Source of the DNA: Methyloversatilis universalis EHg5
Lineage (GTDB): Bacteria; Pseudomonadota; Gammaproteobacteria; Burkholderiales; Rhodocyclaceae
DNA: 64,000 nt
Assembly: GCF_000378945.1 (NCBI RefSeq)
Contig: NZ_KB900539.1
Span: 365,241 to 429,240, forward strand
Direction of reading: 5' to 3'
Part shown: positions 35,165 to 43,960 of the stretch, one piece after another
Layout: each line of letters starts with the position of its first letter
How positions within the stretch are numbered: position 1 is the first letter of the stretch
Program-made: the position numbers and the translations under genes
The notes under the pieces: model-generated
Told to the model about the DNA's origin: nothing
The model's input: the letters and a program-made list of their open reading frames with translations, nothing else
The model's database searches: none

Positions 35165-36607
35165 ATGTCCGACGCCAATCTGCTCTACGTAGACAGCCAC
35201 GCCTTCCACGATGTCGAAGTGAAGGGGCGGCGCGTGCTGCTGCACGTGCCCAGCACCGGCATTTTCGACCTCGACGGCGTGACCACCGAGGTGCTCGACT
35301 TCGTGCGGCCGAAGGCGACCGTCAGTTTCGAGGAGCTGCAGCAGCGCTTCTCGGGGCAAGGGTCGCCCACGCTGATCGCCGACGCGATCGAGGATCTGAA
35401 GTCGCTGGGCGTGCTGCGCGGCGATCCCGCGCAGCCCGATCACGGCCCCGGCATCAGCGTGACCGAATTCCCGCTCAGCACCCTGGTGCTGAACGTGAAT
35501 ACCGGCTGCAACCTGAGCTGCACCTACTGCTACAAGGAAGACCTGACCACCCCGTCCAAGGGCGAGAAGCTCGACTTCGACAAGGCGAAGAAGGGCATCG
35601 AGCTGCTGCTGAAGGAAGGGGCCAAGCGCGACCGCATCAACGTGGTTTTCTTCGGCGGCGAGCCGCTGTCGAACATGCGGCTGATCAAGGCGGTCACCGC
35701 CTACGCCGAGGAGCGCTGCCGCGAAGAGGGCAAGCAGGTCGACTTCTCGCTCACCACCAACGCCACGCTGCTCACCGAAGAGATCGCCGACTGGTTCAAC
35801 GAACATTCCTTCGGCATCTCGATCAGCATGGACGGTCCGCAGGCGGTGCACGACCTGCGCCGCAAGACCATAGGCGGCAAGGGCACCTACGAGGTGGTGG
35901 CGAAGAAGGCGCGCATGCTGCTGTCACGCTACACCGCGCGCTCGGTCGGGGCGCGGGTGACGCTGACGGCGGGCTATTCCGACGTGGCGGCCATCCACCA
36001 TCACCTGAAGGACGAACTGGGCTTCGCCGAAGTGGGTTTCGCGCCGGTCACCAGCAATCCGGTCACCACCTTCAACCTGGTCGGTGACGAACTGCGCGCG
36101 GTGTTCGAGGCGATGAAGACGCTGGGCCGCGAGTACGTGGCGGCGGCGGTCGAGGGCCGAAACATCGGCTTCTCGAACATGCACCAGCTGCTGTCCGACC
36201 TGTACGAGGGCCGCCGCAAGGCGTTGCCCTGCGGTGCCGGCATCGGGCTGCTGGCGGTCGATCACAAGGGCGAACTCAATCTCTGCCACCGCTTCACCGG
36301 CTCCGAGCTGCCGACCTTCGGCAACGTCGACACCGGTATTGCCAAGGCGGAGCTGGGTGCCTTCCTTGAAAACGCGCTCGACCGCTCGGAGCGCGGCTGC
36401 TCGACCTGCCGCATCCGCAACCTGTGTTCGGGCGGCTGCTACCACGAGTCCTACGCCAACTTCAGCGACCCGTATTCGCCGGTCTATCACTACTGCGAAC
36501 TGCTCAGGGAGTGGGTCGATTTCGGCATCGAGGCCTACCTCGAAATCCTCGAAAAGAACCCGGCCTTCCTTCACCAGCACGTCGCGAACAGGAGCTCTGA
36601 ACTATGA
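35165..36607 (+). CDS. qhpD: Radical SAM/SPASM maturase of the amine dehydrogenase gamma subunit
   Basis: 480 residues. The radical SAM cluster motif is Cys115-X3-Cys119-X2-Cys122 ([15 protein letters not shown]), followed by [14 protein letters not shown] and [15 protein letters not shown]-terminal SPASM domain carries auxiliary-cluster cysteines ([19 protein letters not shown] and a last Cys in HYCEL). An N-terminal 100-residue lead resembles a peptide-recognition wing ([20 protein letters not shown]). QhpD makes the Cys-to-Asp/Glu thioether cross-links in the gamma subunit inside the cytoplasm. Its stop overlaps the start of that substrate gene as ATGA, which fits cotranslational pairing. 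Confidence 0.95.
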   Translation: MSDANLLYVDSHAFHDVEVKGRRVLLHVPSTGIFDLDGVTTEVLDFVRPKATVSFEELQQRFSGQGSPTLIADAIEDLKSLGVLRGDPAQPDHGPGISVTEFPLSTLVLNVNTGCNLSCTYCYKEDLTTPSKGEKLDFDKAKKGIELLLKEGAKRDRINVVFFGGEPLSNMRLIKAVTAYAEERCREEGKQVDFSLTTNATLLTEEIADWFNEHSFGISISMDGPQAVHDLRRKTIGGKGTYEVVAKKARMLLSRYTARSVGARVTLTAGYSDVAAIHHHLKDELGFAEVGFAPVTSNPVTTFNLVGDELRAVFEAMKTLGREYVAAAVEGRNIGFSNMHQLLSDLYEGRRKALPCGAGIGLLAVDHKGELNLCHRFTGSELPTFGNVDTGIAKAELGAFLENALDRSERGCSTCRIRNLCSGGCYHESYANFSDPYSPVYHYCELLREWVDFGIEAYLEILEKNPAFLHQHVANRSSEL

Positions 36608-36924
36608 ACCGCTTGAAACCGCTGAACCGCAAGGCCCACCAGATCGAAGCCGCCCCGAACGACGAGGCGGTGGAAAAGGTGGTGTCGATGACCGCCGCCG
36701 TCGCCGGCTGCGCCACCACCTTCGACCCGGGCTGGGAGCTCGATCCTTTCCTCGGCGTGGCCGGCCTGTGCCAGCCGATGGAAGCCGATCTCTACGGCTG
36801 TGCCGACCCCTGCTGGTGGCCGGCCCAGGTGCCGGACACGCTGCACAACTACCAGGACTGGAACACCGGCAAGGACGACGCGGCGCGCGACTGGAAGGCG
36901 CTGCAGAGCGTGTTCCCGAAATAA
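36604..36924 (+). CDS. qhpC: Quinohemoprotein amine dehydrogenase gamma subunit (CTQ precursor)
   Basis: 106 residues. With a leader of 29 residues, every modified position known for the Paracoccus subunit is present in register: Cys36-Glu45, Cys56-Asp62 and Cys70-Asp78 for the three thioether links, and Cys66-Trp72 for the cysteine tryptophylquinone. The motif region reads [19 protein letters not shown]. The leader ([20 protein letters not shown]) has no Sec or Tat features, in line with export by a dedicated ABC transporter and removal by QhpE. The peptide is processed by QhpD (links) and QhpG (tryptophan hydroxylation). Starts inside the qhpD stop. Confidence 0.96.
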   Translation: MNRLKPLNRKAHQIEAAPNDEAVEKVVSMTAAVAGCATTFDPGWELDPFLGVAGLCQPMEADLYGCADPCWWPAQVPDTLHNYQDWNTGKDDAARDWKALQSVFPK

Positions 36925-36955
36925 GCCCGCGTACAGACAAGAGGAATTCCTGACC

Positions 36956-38065
36956 ATGAAGATGAAGACCACGGCGGCCGCACTGGCCGCCAGCCTCGGC
37001 GTCGCGCTGCTCGGCGCCCTTCCGGCCACCGCGTTTGCGGCCAAGGACTATCTGGTGACCGCCGCCCGCCCCAACCTCGTGTTCGTGATGGACGCGAAGG
37101 AGCGCAAGGTGGTGAAGACCCACACCATCCCCAACACTTCGCTCGGCAACAGCCCGCTCACGCTGGTGCATTCGCGTGACGGCAAGATGGCCTACGTCAT
37201 CCACAACCGCTGGGAAACCGTGTCCGGCATCGACCTGGACAGCGGCAAGGAAGTGTTCCGCGCCGAACTGTCCGGCGGCGACATCCGCGGCAAGTCGCCT
37301 TTCCCGATGGACCTCAGCCCGGACGGCAAGGAACTGGCGGTCTATGTGAACCCGACCCAGCTGCTGCCGGGCGAGTACAAGGTGATGGACCCCTACATCG
37401 CCATCTACCGCACCGACGCCGGTACCGACGCCGAGCCGGTGCGCAGGCTCAAGGTGCCGCGCCGGGTGTCCACGCTGGCCTGGTCGCCCAAGGGCGACAC
37501 GCTGTACGCCTTCAGCTGGGACATGCTCAAGCTCGATCCGCAGACCGGCGCGGTCAAGGGTCAGCACCCGTGGCGCAGCTGGAAGAACGGCGACCAGGGC
37601 GAGCCGGACACGCTGGCGGTGTGGCCGCAGTGGGAACAGACCAATGTGTTCGCCACGCCCTACTACGTGACGCACGCCAACAAGAAACCGGGCGATCCGG
37701 CAGCACTGCGCGCCGGCATCTGGTCGCTCGATCTCGAAACCGACAAGGTGCATTTCAAGGAATTCGAAAATGCCGGCGTCGTGCTGTTCTCCACCGTGGT
37801 GAATCCGGTGCGCCGCGACGAAACCTATACCGTCTATACCCAGCTCACCAAGGTGAACACGAAGACCGGCAAGATGGACCGGGTCGATCTCGATCACACC
37901 TACTACAACGTGAATGTGTCGAGCGACGGCAAGGAGCTGTACATCGGCGGCACCCAGGGCGACATCGCGGTGTATGACAGCGCCACGCTGAAGCGCCTCG
38001 GCAATATCCGCACGCCGGGCGGTGGCGATCAGGTGCTCACCTCGCTGCGCATCTTCCAGCGCTGA
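36956..38065 (+). CDS. qhpB: Quinohemoprotein amine dehydrogenase beta subunit
   Basis: 369 residues from the ATG at 36956. A Sec signal peptide ends near ALPATAFA (about residue 28). The mature chain is a seven-bladed beta-propeller like that of methylamine dehydrogenase heavy chain: DYLVTAARPNLVFVMDAKER, FPMDLSPDGKELAVYVNPTQ, VSTLAWSPKGDTLYAFSWDM and NVNVSSDGKELYIGGTQGDI. It shapes the active site over the gamma subunit and binds the amine. Thirty-one bases separate it from qhpC and three from the ABC exporter gene. Confidence 0.94.
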   Translation: MKMKTTAAALAASLGVALLGALPATAFAAKDYLVTAARPNLVFVMDAKERKVVKTHTIPNTSLGNSPLTLVHSRDGKMAYVIHNRWETVSGIDLDSGKEVFRAELSGGDIRGKSPFPMDLSPDGKELAVYVNPTQLLPGEYKVMDPYIAIYRTDAGTDAEPVRRLKVPRRVSTLAWSPKGDTLYAFSWDMLKLDPQTGAVKGQHPWRSWKNGDQGEPDTLAVWPQWEQTNVFATPYYVTHANKKPGDPAALRAGIWSLDLETDKVHFKEFENAGVVLFSTVVNPVRRDETYTVYTQLTKVNTKTGKMDRVDLDHTYYNVNVSSDGKELYIGGTQGDIAVYDSATLKRLGNIRTPGGGDQVLTSLRIFQR

Positions 38066-38068
38066 GCG

Positions 38069-39796
38069 ATGAAAGCCGACGCACTGCCTGTCGCACCGCA
38101 GTCGCCGGCCGCTGCAGCCGCCGCACCGGCGGCGCAGCGGCTGTCCGACCTGTACCGCTGGGCTGCCGGCTTCGTCCGGCCGGAACGCGCGGCGCTGGGT
38201 CGGGTGCTGCTGCTGTCGCTGCTGGCGGTGCTGGCCGGCCTGGCCCAGCCGCTGCTGACCCGCACGCTGATCGACGACGGCATCCTCGCGAGTGACGCGG
38301 GCACCGTGCTGGCGACCGGCGGCTGGATGGTGGCGCTGGCGCTGGCCGCGCTGGCCATCGGCTTCACCTGCCGGCGCATCCACGTGGGTGCGTCGGCCCG
38401 CATTCTTCATGGCATGCGCGAAGCGCTGTTCGCGCATGTGCTCCGGCTGCCGCCGGCGTATTTCGCCCGCACCCGCCAGGGCGACCTGCTGGCCCGCCTC
38501 GAAGGCGACCTGGGCGAAGTGCAGCGCTTCGCGGTCGATGCGCTGCTGTCGGCCATCAATTCGCTGCTGACGCTGGTCGGCACCGTGCTGCTGCTGGCGC
38601 TGCTCAGTCCGAAGCTGGCCCTGCTGCTGGCACTGCTGATGGCGGTCAATGCCGCGGTGCTGTCCTGGGTGCGGCCGCGCATCGAGGCGCTGTCGCGCCA
38701 GTCGCGCGACGCTGGCGTCGAGGTGTCCAGCTTTCTGGTCGAGAAAGTGGGCGCGGTGCGCTGCATACAGACCCATGTCGCCGAGGCGCGCGAACTGTCG
38801 CGGCTGGGCGGCCTGCACGCCACGGTGCGCGAACGCCTGCTGGCCGCCCAGCTGTGGGGCTATCTGGGCGGCGCCTTTCCGAACCTGCTGCTGTCGCTGG
38901 CGGTGATCGGAATTTTCGTCGTCGGCAGCCTGTCCATGCTGGCCGGCGACCCGCTCACGCTGGGCACCCTGGTCGCTTTCTCCACCTGCGTGCAGCGCGC
39001 CAGTGCGCCGCTGCATGCGCTGATGGGCCTCTACCTTCAGTGGCAGCGGGTGAAGGTGGCGCTGGGCCGGGTGGACGAACTGCGCGCGGTACCGCAGCCG
39101 CCCGAGGTGGCGGGCGAACTGCCGGACGGCGCGCTGATGGCGGGTGATCTGGTCGTGCGCGATCTGGCCTGTACCCACGCCGGGGCGCCGCGCGCCGCCT
39201 TCAGCGGACTGAACCTCACGATACCGGCCGGTGCGCGGGTGTGGCTGCGCGGCCCGTCGGGCAGCGGCAAGTCCACCTTCATCGATCTGCTGCAGCGGCT
39301 GATTGAGCCGAGCGCCGGCTGGGTGTCGCTGGGCTGCGTCGACCTGCGCGGCATCGACCGCGCGGCATTACGCCGGCATCTGGTGGTGGTGTCGCAGGAG
39401 GCGGTGCTGTTCACCGGCACGCTGGCCGACAACATCCGCTACGGCCGCCCGGACGCCAGTGAGGCCGACGTTGCCGCGGTGGCGCGTGCCGCCGGCGTCG
39501 ACGACTTCGCCGCCCGTCTGCCGGACGGGCTGGCGACCCGGGTCGGGCCGCGCGGTGCCTCGCTGTCCGGTGGCGAACGCCAGCGGGTGGCGCTGGCGCG
39601 CGCGCTGTTGATGACGCCGGCGGTGCTGGTGATCGACGAAGGCACTTCGTCGCTGGACGGCGCGCTCGAAGCGCGCGCGCTGGCCGCGGTCGACGCGCTG
39701 CTGCCGCGTGCCACCCGCATCGTGGTGAGCCATCGCGCGCTCGACCCGGCGCAGTTCGACCAGGTGATCGACTTCCCGCCGGGAGCGCCGGCATGA
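38069..39796 (+). CDS. qhpF: ABC exporter for the gamma subunit
   Basis: 575 residues: a six-helix ABC type I membrane domain (about 45-330, with FARTRQGDLLARLEGDLGEV at the coupling region) followed by an ATPase domain with Walker A GPSGSGKST, Q-loop VVSQEAVLFTGTLADN, signature LSGGERQRVALARALL, Walker B VLVIDEGTSSLDG and switch His in VSHRALD. All catalytic residues are present. In the characterised system this half-transporter homodimer moves the cross-linked QhpC across the inner membrane. It overlaps the protease gene by four bases. Confidence 0.92.
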   Translation: MKADALPVAPQSPAAAAAAPAAQRLSDLYRWAAGFVRPERAALGRVLLLSLLAVLAGLAQPLLTRTLIDDGILASDAGTVLATGGWMVALALAALAIGFTCRRIHVGASARILHGMREALFAHVLRLPPAYFARTRQGDLLARLEGDLGEVQRFAVDALLSAINSLLTLVGTVLLLALLSPKLALLLALLMAVNAAVLSWVRPRIEALSRQSRDAGVEVSSFLVEKVGAVRCIQTHVAEARELSRLGGLHATVRERLLAAQLWGYLGGAFPNLLLSLAVIGIFVVGSLSMLAGDPLTLGTLVAFSTCVQRASAPLHALMGLYLQWQRVKVALGRVDELRAVPQPPEVAGELPDGALMAGDLVVRDLACTHAGAPRAAFSGLNLTIPAGARVWLRGPSGSGKSTFIDLLQRLIEPSAGWVSLGCVDLRGIDRAALRRHLVVVSQEAVLFTGTLADNIRYGRPDASEADVAAVARAAGVDDFAARLPDGLATRVGPRGASLSGGERQRVALARALLMTPAVLVIDEGTSSLDGALEARALAAVDALLPRATRIVVSHRALDPAQFDQVIDFPPGAPA

Positions 39797-40437
39797 CGGT
39801 GAAGGTGGGGTTGATAGACGGCCCGGTCGGCGCCGGGCTGGCGCACGCGGTGCTCGCCTGTTCCGATCCGCAGGCGCTGCAGAGTGAGGAGGGCGGTCAT
39901 GGCCGGCAGGTGGCCGGCGCGCTGCTCGAACACTGCCCGTCCGCCGGTCTGCTGCTGGCTCCGGTGTTCGACCGCACCCGCGAAGCCGAGGTCGGGCGCG
40001 TGGTCGAGGCGCTGTACTGGCTGGCGGCGCAGGGCGCGCAGTTGATCAATCTGAGTTTCGGCATGGCGGCACCCAGCCGCCGGCTGGCATCGGCCTGCGC
40101 CGAGGTGGCGGCGCAGGGCGTGGTGCTGGTGGCGTCCGCCCCGGCGCGCGGTGCGCCGGTGTACCCGGCTGCTCTCGCCGACTGCATTGCGGTGACCGGT
40201 GACGCGCGCTGCGCGCCGGGCGAAGTGTCCTGGCTGTCGACCGCCGCGGCCGATTTCGGCACCCACCCGCTGATCCGCCCGGGGCGCCCGGATCTGGGCG
40301 GCGGCGCCAGCATCGCCACCGCCCGCATGAGCGGGCTGCTGGCCGCACTGCTGGCCGAAGGCCATGCGCCGCACACGCTGCGCGCGCGGCTGCAGTCCAT
40401 GGCGCTGCACATCGGACCGGAGCGCCGTCATGCCTGA
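39793..40437 (+). CDS. qhpE: Subtilisin-like protease processing the gamma subunit leader
   Basis: 214 residues, starting in the qhpF stop (ATGA). The triad is visible: Asp9 (VGLIDGP), His36 (GGHGRQVAGAL) and Ser173 (GGASIATARMSG). It is a compact subtilase with no signal peptide or prodomain, so it works in the cytoplasm. QhpE cuts off the QhpC leader after cross-linking. One point is odd: the segment that usually carries the oxyanion-hole Asn (AAGN) reads VASAPARGAPVYPA, without Asn, so the hole is probably built differently. The last codons overlap the CcmF-like gene by eight bases. Confidence 0.88.
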   Translation: MTVKVGLIDGPVGAGLAHAVLACSDPQALQSEEGGHGRQVAGALLEHCPSAGLLLAPVFDRTREAEVGRVVEALYWLAAQGAQLINLSFGMAAPSRRLASACAEVAAQGVVLVASAPARGAPVYPAALADCIAVTGDARCAPGEVSWLSTAAADFGTHPLIRPGRPDLGGGASIATARMSGLLAALLAEGHAPHTLRARLQSMALHIGPERRHA

Positions 40438-42589
40438 GCGCTTCGCGCTGATCGTGGCCGCACTGACGGCGCTGCTGCTGTACGCGCTGCCCGGTGCCGG
40501 CGATGCGCTGCTCGCGCTGGCCGCCGCGGCGGCACTGCATGCCGGCCTGCGTGCGCCGCGCCGTGCACAGGCGCTGGCCCTGTCCGCCGGCCTGCTGTGG
40601 GGCGCGCTGTGTGCGCTGGCGCTGCTGCTGCTGACCGACCGCACCGGTGTGCGCTACGTCTGGATCTACAGCTACAGCGGCAGCGCGTTGCCGGCGCATC
40701 TGAAACTGGCCAATCTGTGGGGCGGCGACGAAGGCACGCTGCTGCTGCTCGCCGCCTTCTGCGTCACGCTGGCGGCGCGCGGTGCCGCCGCCCGCACCGC
40801 GCGCCTTGATGCGGCCTCACTGCTGCCGGCCGCCTATGTGCTCATCGTGCTGTGGCTGCGGCCGTTCGCGGCCACGCCGGCGGCGTGGCTGGCGCAGTCC
40901 GCGTCGCAGGGCATGAATGCGCATCTGATGAAGGTGTGGATGCTGCTGCACGCACCGCTCATCCTGGCCGCCTACGCGTGGACGCTGTCGCTGGCCGCGC
41001 CGGCCCTGCAGGCGCTGGCCGGTGCCGCCCCGCGCTGGCCGGCCGGCGCGCTGCCGCACGCCCGCCGGGCCTGGGCGCTGCTTACCGCCGGCATCGGCTT
41101 CGGCATGGTGTGGGCGTTCGAGGACGCGATGTACGGCCAGGTCTGGCACTGGGACCCGGTGCAGACCGCGGTGTTCGCGGTGTGGTGCCTGCTCGGCGCT
41201 CATCTGCACGGGGTCGGCGGCTGGCGCGCCGGCCGCGCCATGTGGCGCTGGGTGCCCGCGACGGCGCTGGCCGCCGCGGCGATGACCGCGCTGGCCATGG
41301 GGGTGACCCGCAACGACCTGCTGGCCAGTTCGCACCGCTACGTCGGTGCCGATACCTGGCCGGCGCATCTGTCCATCGCCGCACTGCTGCTGATTGCCGG
41401 CGTCGCGATGGCGTGGCGTGGCCGGCGCGTGGCGGCCCACGTCGCCCATCGCACCAGCGTCGCGACCTGGGCGCTGCGCGCCACCCAGGTCGGGTTCGCG
41501 CTGATCGGCCTGTGGGCCGCCGGGCACATCGCCTGGGCCTGCTTCGCGCAGTGGCAGGGCACGCCGCGGCCGGACGACCTGCGCCCCTTCTTCGAAACGC
41601 TGCGCAGCTGGGCGCGCGGCAGCGAACTGCCGCTGCTGCGCACCGCCTTCGCGCAGTGGGATGTCGATGGCTATGCGCTGGCGCGCCACCTGCTGTGGCC
41701 GATGATGCTCATCGGCCTGGTCGGCGGCTGGTTCTTCCTGCGCCGGCTGTCGGCCCGCATGGCTGCGGCGTCGCTGCTCATCGTGCTGCTGGCCTGCGCC
41801 GCGGTGCTGCTGCAGGGCGGCCTGCTGGCGGAGCGCTATGCCGGAGGCGGCGTGCTGTCGCAGCAGATCGTGGCGCTGCTGCCGCGGGTCGACGCCGCAC
41901 TGCTGGCCGGTGGCTATCTGGCGCTGGCCTGTGCCGCGTGGAGCGTGCATGCCGCCTGGCATGCGCGGCGCTCCGCCGGCTATGCGCTGCCGCTGGGCCT
42001 GCTGCACGTGGGCGCGGTGATCGCGCTGTGGGGCGGGCTGGTGGCGACCGCGCTGAATGGCTATTCGCAGCATCTGGTCGGGCTGGGCGCCGACTGGCAG
42101 GCCGCTCCGGGTGGCTATGCCTTCCGCGTGACCGGGCTGGCGGTGGACCGTGCGCCGGATGGCGGGCGCGGTCCGGCCGACAGCGCCTTCCGTGCGGTGG
42201 CCGAGGTCGAGCTCGATACGCCGGCGCACGGCGTGCTGCGCGGCCAGACCCTGTACCGCGACGGCCGCAGCGCCATCGCCGGCTATGCCGGGCCGGTGCG
42301 CCAGATCTGCGAAATCCTGGATTACCGCTATGCCCGCTACGCCGACCGGCCGGGCTATGTGCTGCATCCCTTCATAGACCGCAGCTGGTCGCGCGACCTG
42401 CAGCTGTGGGTATCGACCTCGGCCGCGGTGGCCGCGCTCGAAGGCGGGCCGCAGACCGCGCAGGCGGTGGTGGTGCTGCGCGTGCTGCCCTTCGCTTCGC
42501 TGCTGTGGCTGGGGCTCACGCTGGCGACGGTCGGCGCATTGTGGCTGGCGCTGCGTGCGCCGGCCGGAAGCAGGGAGGTGACTGCATGA
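40430..42589 (+). CDS. CcmF-like cytochrome c haem lyase paralogue inside the QHNDH operon
   Basis: 719 residues with some 14-16 hydrophobic segments. Several marks of the haem lyase subunit CcmF can be followed: LWGGDEGTLLLL (residues 96-107) for the WGGHEGS segment, His174 in LLHAPL for the HPP histidine, WHWDPVQT (239-246) for the tryptophan-rich WWD core, His260 eighteen residues further, His302 in ASSHRYVGAD and His526 in LLHVGA. So all four histidines thought to bind or approach haem in CcmF seem kept, while the WWD core is shortened. It overlaps qhpE by eight bases and qhpG by four, so it is a true operon member. A dedicated role in haem attachment to the dihaem alpha subunit is inferred; I do not recall it among the usual qhp genes. 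Confidence 0.82.
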   Translation: MPERFALIVAALTALLLYALPGAGDALLALAAAAALHAGLRAPRRAQALALSAGLLWGALCALALLLLTDRTGVRYVWIYSYSGSALPAHLKLANLWGGDEGTLLLLAAFCVTLAARGAAARTARLDAASLLPAAYVLIVLWLRPFAATPAAWLAQSASQGMNAHLMKVWMLLHAPLILAAYAWTLSLAAPALQALAGAAPRWPAGALPHARRAWALLTAGIGFGMVWAFEDAMYGQVWHWDPVQTAVFAVWCLLGAHLHGVGGWRAGRAMWRWVPATALAAAAMTALAMGVTRNDLLASSHRYVGADTWPAHLSIAALLLIAGVAMAWRGRRVAAHVAHRTSVATWALRATQVGFALIGLWAAGHIAWACFAQWQGTPRPDDLRPFFETLRSWARGSELPLLRTAFAQWDVDGYALARHLLWPMMLIGLVGGWFFLRRLSARMAAASLLIVLLACAAVLLQGGLLAERYAGGGVLSQQIVALLPRVDAALLAGGYLALACAAWSVHAAWHARRSAGYALPLGLLHVGAVIALWGGLVATALNGYSQHLVGLGADWQAAPGGYAFRVTGLAVDRAPDGGRGPADSAFRAVAEVELDTPAHGVLRGQTLYRDGRSAIAGYAGPVRQICEILDYRYARYADRPGYVLHPFIDRSWSRDLQLWVSTSAAVAALEGGPQTAQAVVVLRVLPFASLLWLGLTLATVGALWLALRAPAGSREVTA

Positions 42590-43923
42590 ACGACATGACC
42601 GTGCTCGGACTGGGGCCGGCGGCCTGCCTGCTGGCGCTGGCACTGGCGCGCCACGGCATGCGTCCGCGGTTGCTGGGTAGCCGGCGCAGCCGGCCGGCGG
42701 TGGAAGGCGTGTCGCAGCGGGTGGTGGAGGCGCTGCGCCAGTCCGGCTGCAGCCACGCGCTGGATCTGCTCGGGCCGCGCTGGCAGCGGGTGTCCTGCTG
42801 GAACGCGCAGGAAGTGGAGATGAATGGCGAGTTCGTGGTCGAGCGCAGCGCATTCGACCAGGCGCTGCTGCGCGACGTGAAGGCCGCCGGCATCGAGGTG
42901 AAGGAAGGTCTGGTGCGCAGCGTGGACCCGCTGCCGGAGCCGGGGCGGGCGGTCGTGTTCGAGCACGCGAACGGCCGCCGGCAGACCCTGCGCGCGGCGC
43001 TGCTGGCCGACTGTCGCGGCCATACCGCGCCCAAGACCGCGGCCGACCGCCTGGCCGGCCACACGCTGGTGTCACTCGGCCGCAGTTTCGACGGCGCGCG
43101 CGCACAGTCGCGCACCACCTTCATCGAATCCTTCGAAGCCGGCTGGGCCTGGGGCGGCGTGGATCCGGCCGGCCGCGCCCATGTACAGGTGGTGGTGCTG
43201 CCGGAACTGCTGGTCGCGCACGACGGTGACCTCGATGCCGCGCACGCCGCCTGCATGCTGATGCTCAGCCGGCTGCCGAGCCGCTTCGGCCGTGCGCTGC
43301 AGCCGACCGGGCCGGCACGGGCGCGCGGCATACAGCCGGCGCTGCGCGGCGTGATCGCGGAAGCCGACTGGCTGCGCATCGGCGACGCCGCCTATACCTG
43401 CGACCCGCTGTCCGGCCACGGCATGTTCGAGGCGGCGTCGGCCGCCATCGCCGCGGTGCCGGTGATCAACACGCTGCTGCAGCGACCACAGTCGTCGGCA
43501 CTGGCACTGCGCTATCTCGACGAGCGTGCCGAATCGGTGTTCCGCTCGCGCATCGAGGCGGCGCACCAGCACTACGCGACCGAAACCCACTGGCGGGACG
43601 AGGCCTTCTGGGCGCGCATGACCCGTGCGCCTTCGCTGGCGCCGCTGCAGGCGGCGCGGCCGGGGCGCGCCTCCTTCGCATCGCGGCCGGTGGTCGAGGA
43701 CGGCTACATCGTTGAACGCCGCGTGGTGGTGAGCGGCGAACACCCGCGTGGCGTGCGTTTCATCGACGGCATCGATCTCGGCCGGCTGGACGAACTGCTG
43801 CATGCCGGCGCGCCGGCCGCACCCGCCGACATCGGCCAGCACCTGCAGGCGCCGCCGGAGGCGGTGGCGCGCGCGCTGCACTGGCTGCAGGCGCAGTCCC
43901 TTCTTACCCATGCCGGGCACTGA
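42586..43923 (+). CDS. qhpG: FAD-dependent monooxygenase for CTQ formation
   Basis: 445 residues, with GGGAGG before the ATG that overlaps the preceding stop (ATGA). The Rossmann FAD site is MTVLGLGPAACLLALALARHG; the second FAD motif GDAAYTCDPLSGHGMFEAAS is typical of flavin monooxygenases of the hydroxylase class. LLADCRGHTAPK and the C-terminal 110 residues (REVVVSGEH-like segment and LDELLHAGAPAAPADIG) complete the QhpG pattern. The Paracoccus enzyme hydroxylates the QhpC tryptophan twice to start quinone formation, acting on the cross-linked precursor in the cytoplasm. Followed after 37 bases by torF copy 2. Confidence 0.9.
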   Translation: MNDMTVLGLGPAACLLALALARHGMRPRLLGSRRSRPAVEGVSQRVVEALRQSGCSHALDLLGPRWQRVSCWNAQEVEMNGEFVVERSAFDQALLRDVKAAGIEVKEGLVRSVDPLPEPGRAVVFEHANGRRQTLRAALLADCRGHTAPKTAADRLAGHTLVSLGRSFDGARAQSRTTFIESFEAGWAWGGVDPAGRAHVQVVVLPELLVAHDGDLDAAHAACMLMLSRLPSRFGRALQPTGPARARGIQPALRGVIAEADWLRIGDAAYTCDPLSGHGMFEAASAAIAAVPVINTLLQRPQSSALALRYLDERAESVFRSRIEAAHQHYATETHWRDEAFWARMTRAPSLAPLQAARPGRASFASRPVVEDGYIVERRVVVSGEHPRGVRFIDGIDLGRLDELLHAGAPAAPADIGQHLQAPPEAVARALHWLQAQSLLTHAGH

Positions 43924-43960
43924 TCCGGCGATTTCACCACCGCAAGAGGAGAGTTGAACA

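Noticed and set aside
36602-39178. An 858-residue minus-strand open frame opposite qhpC, qhpB and qhpF
   Set aside because: Composition is His/Arg/Gln/Gly-rich with no domain. It is the usual antisense shadow of high-GC coding DNA, and the opposite strand holds well-identified genes.
40852-43923. A 1023-residue open frame on the plus strand across the CcmF-like and qhpG genes
   Set aside because: Its first two thirds are an Arg/Ala/Gly-rich shadow of the CcmF-like frame. Only the last 445 residues, from ATG 42586, form a recognisable protein (QhpG), and that start has its own ribosome site.
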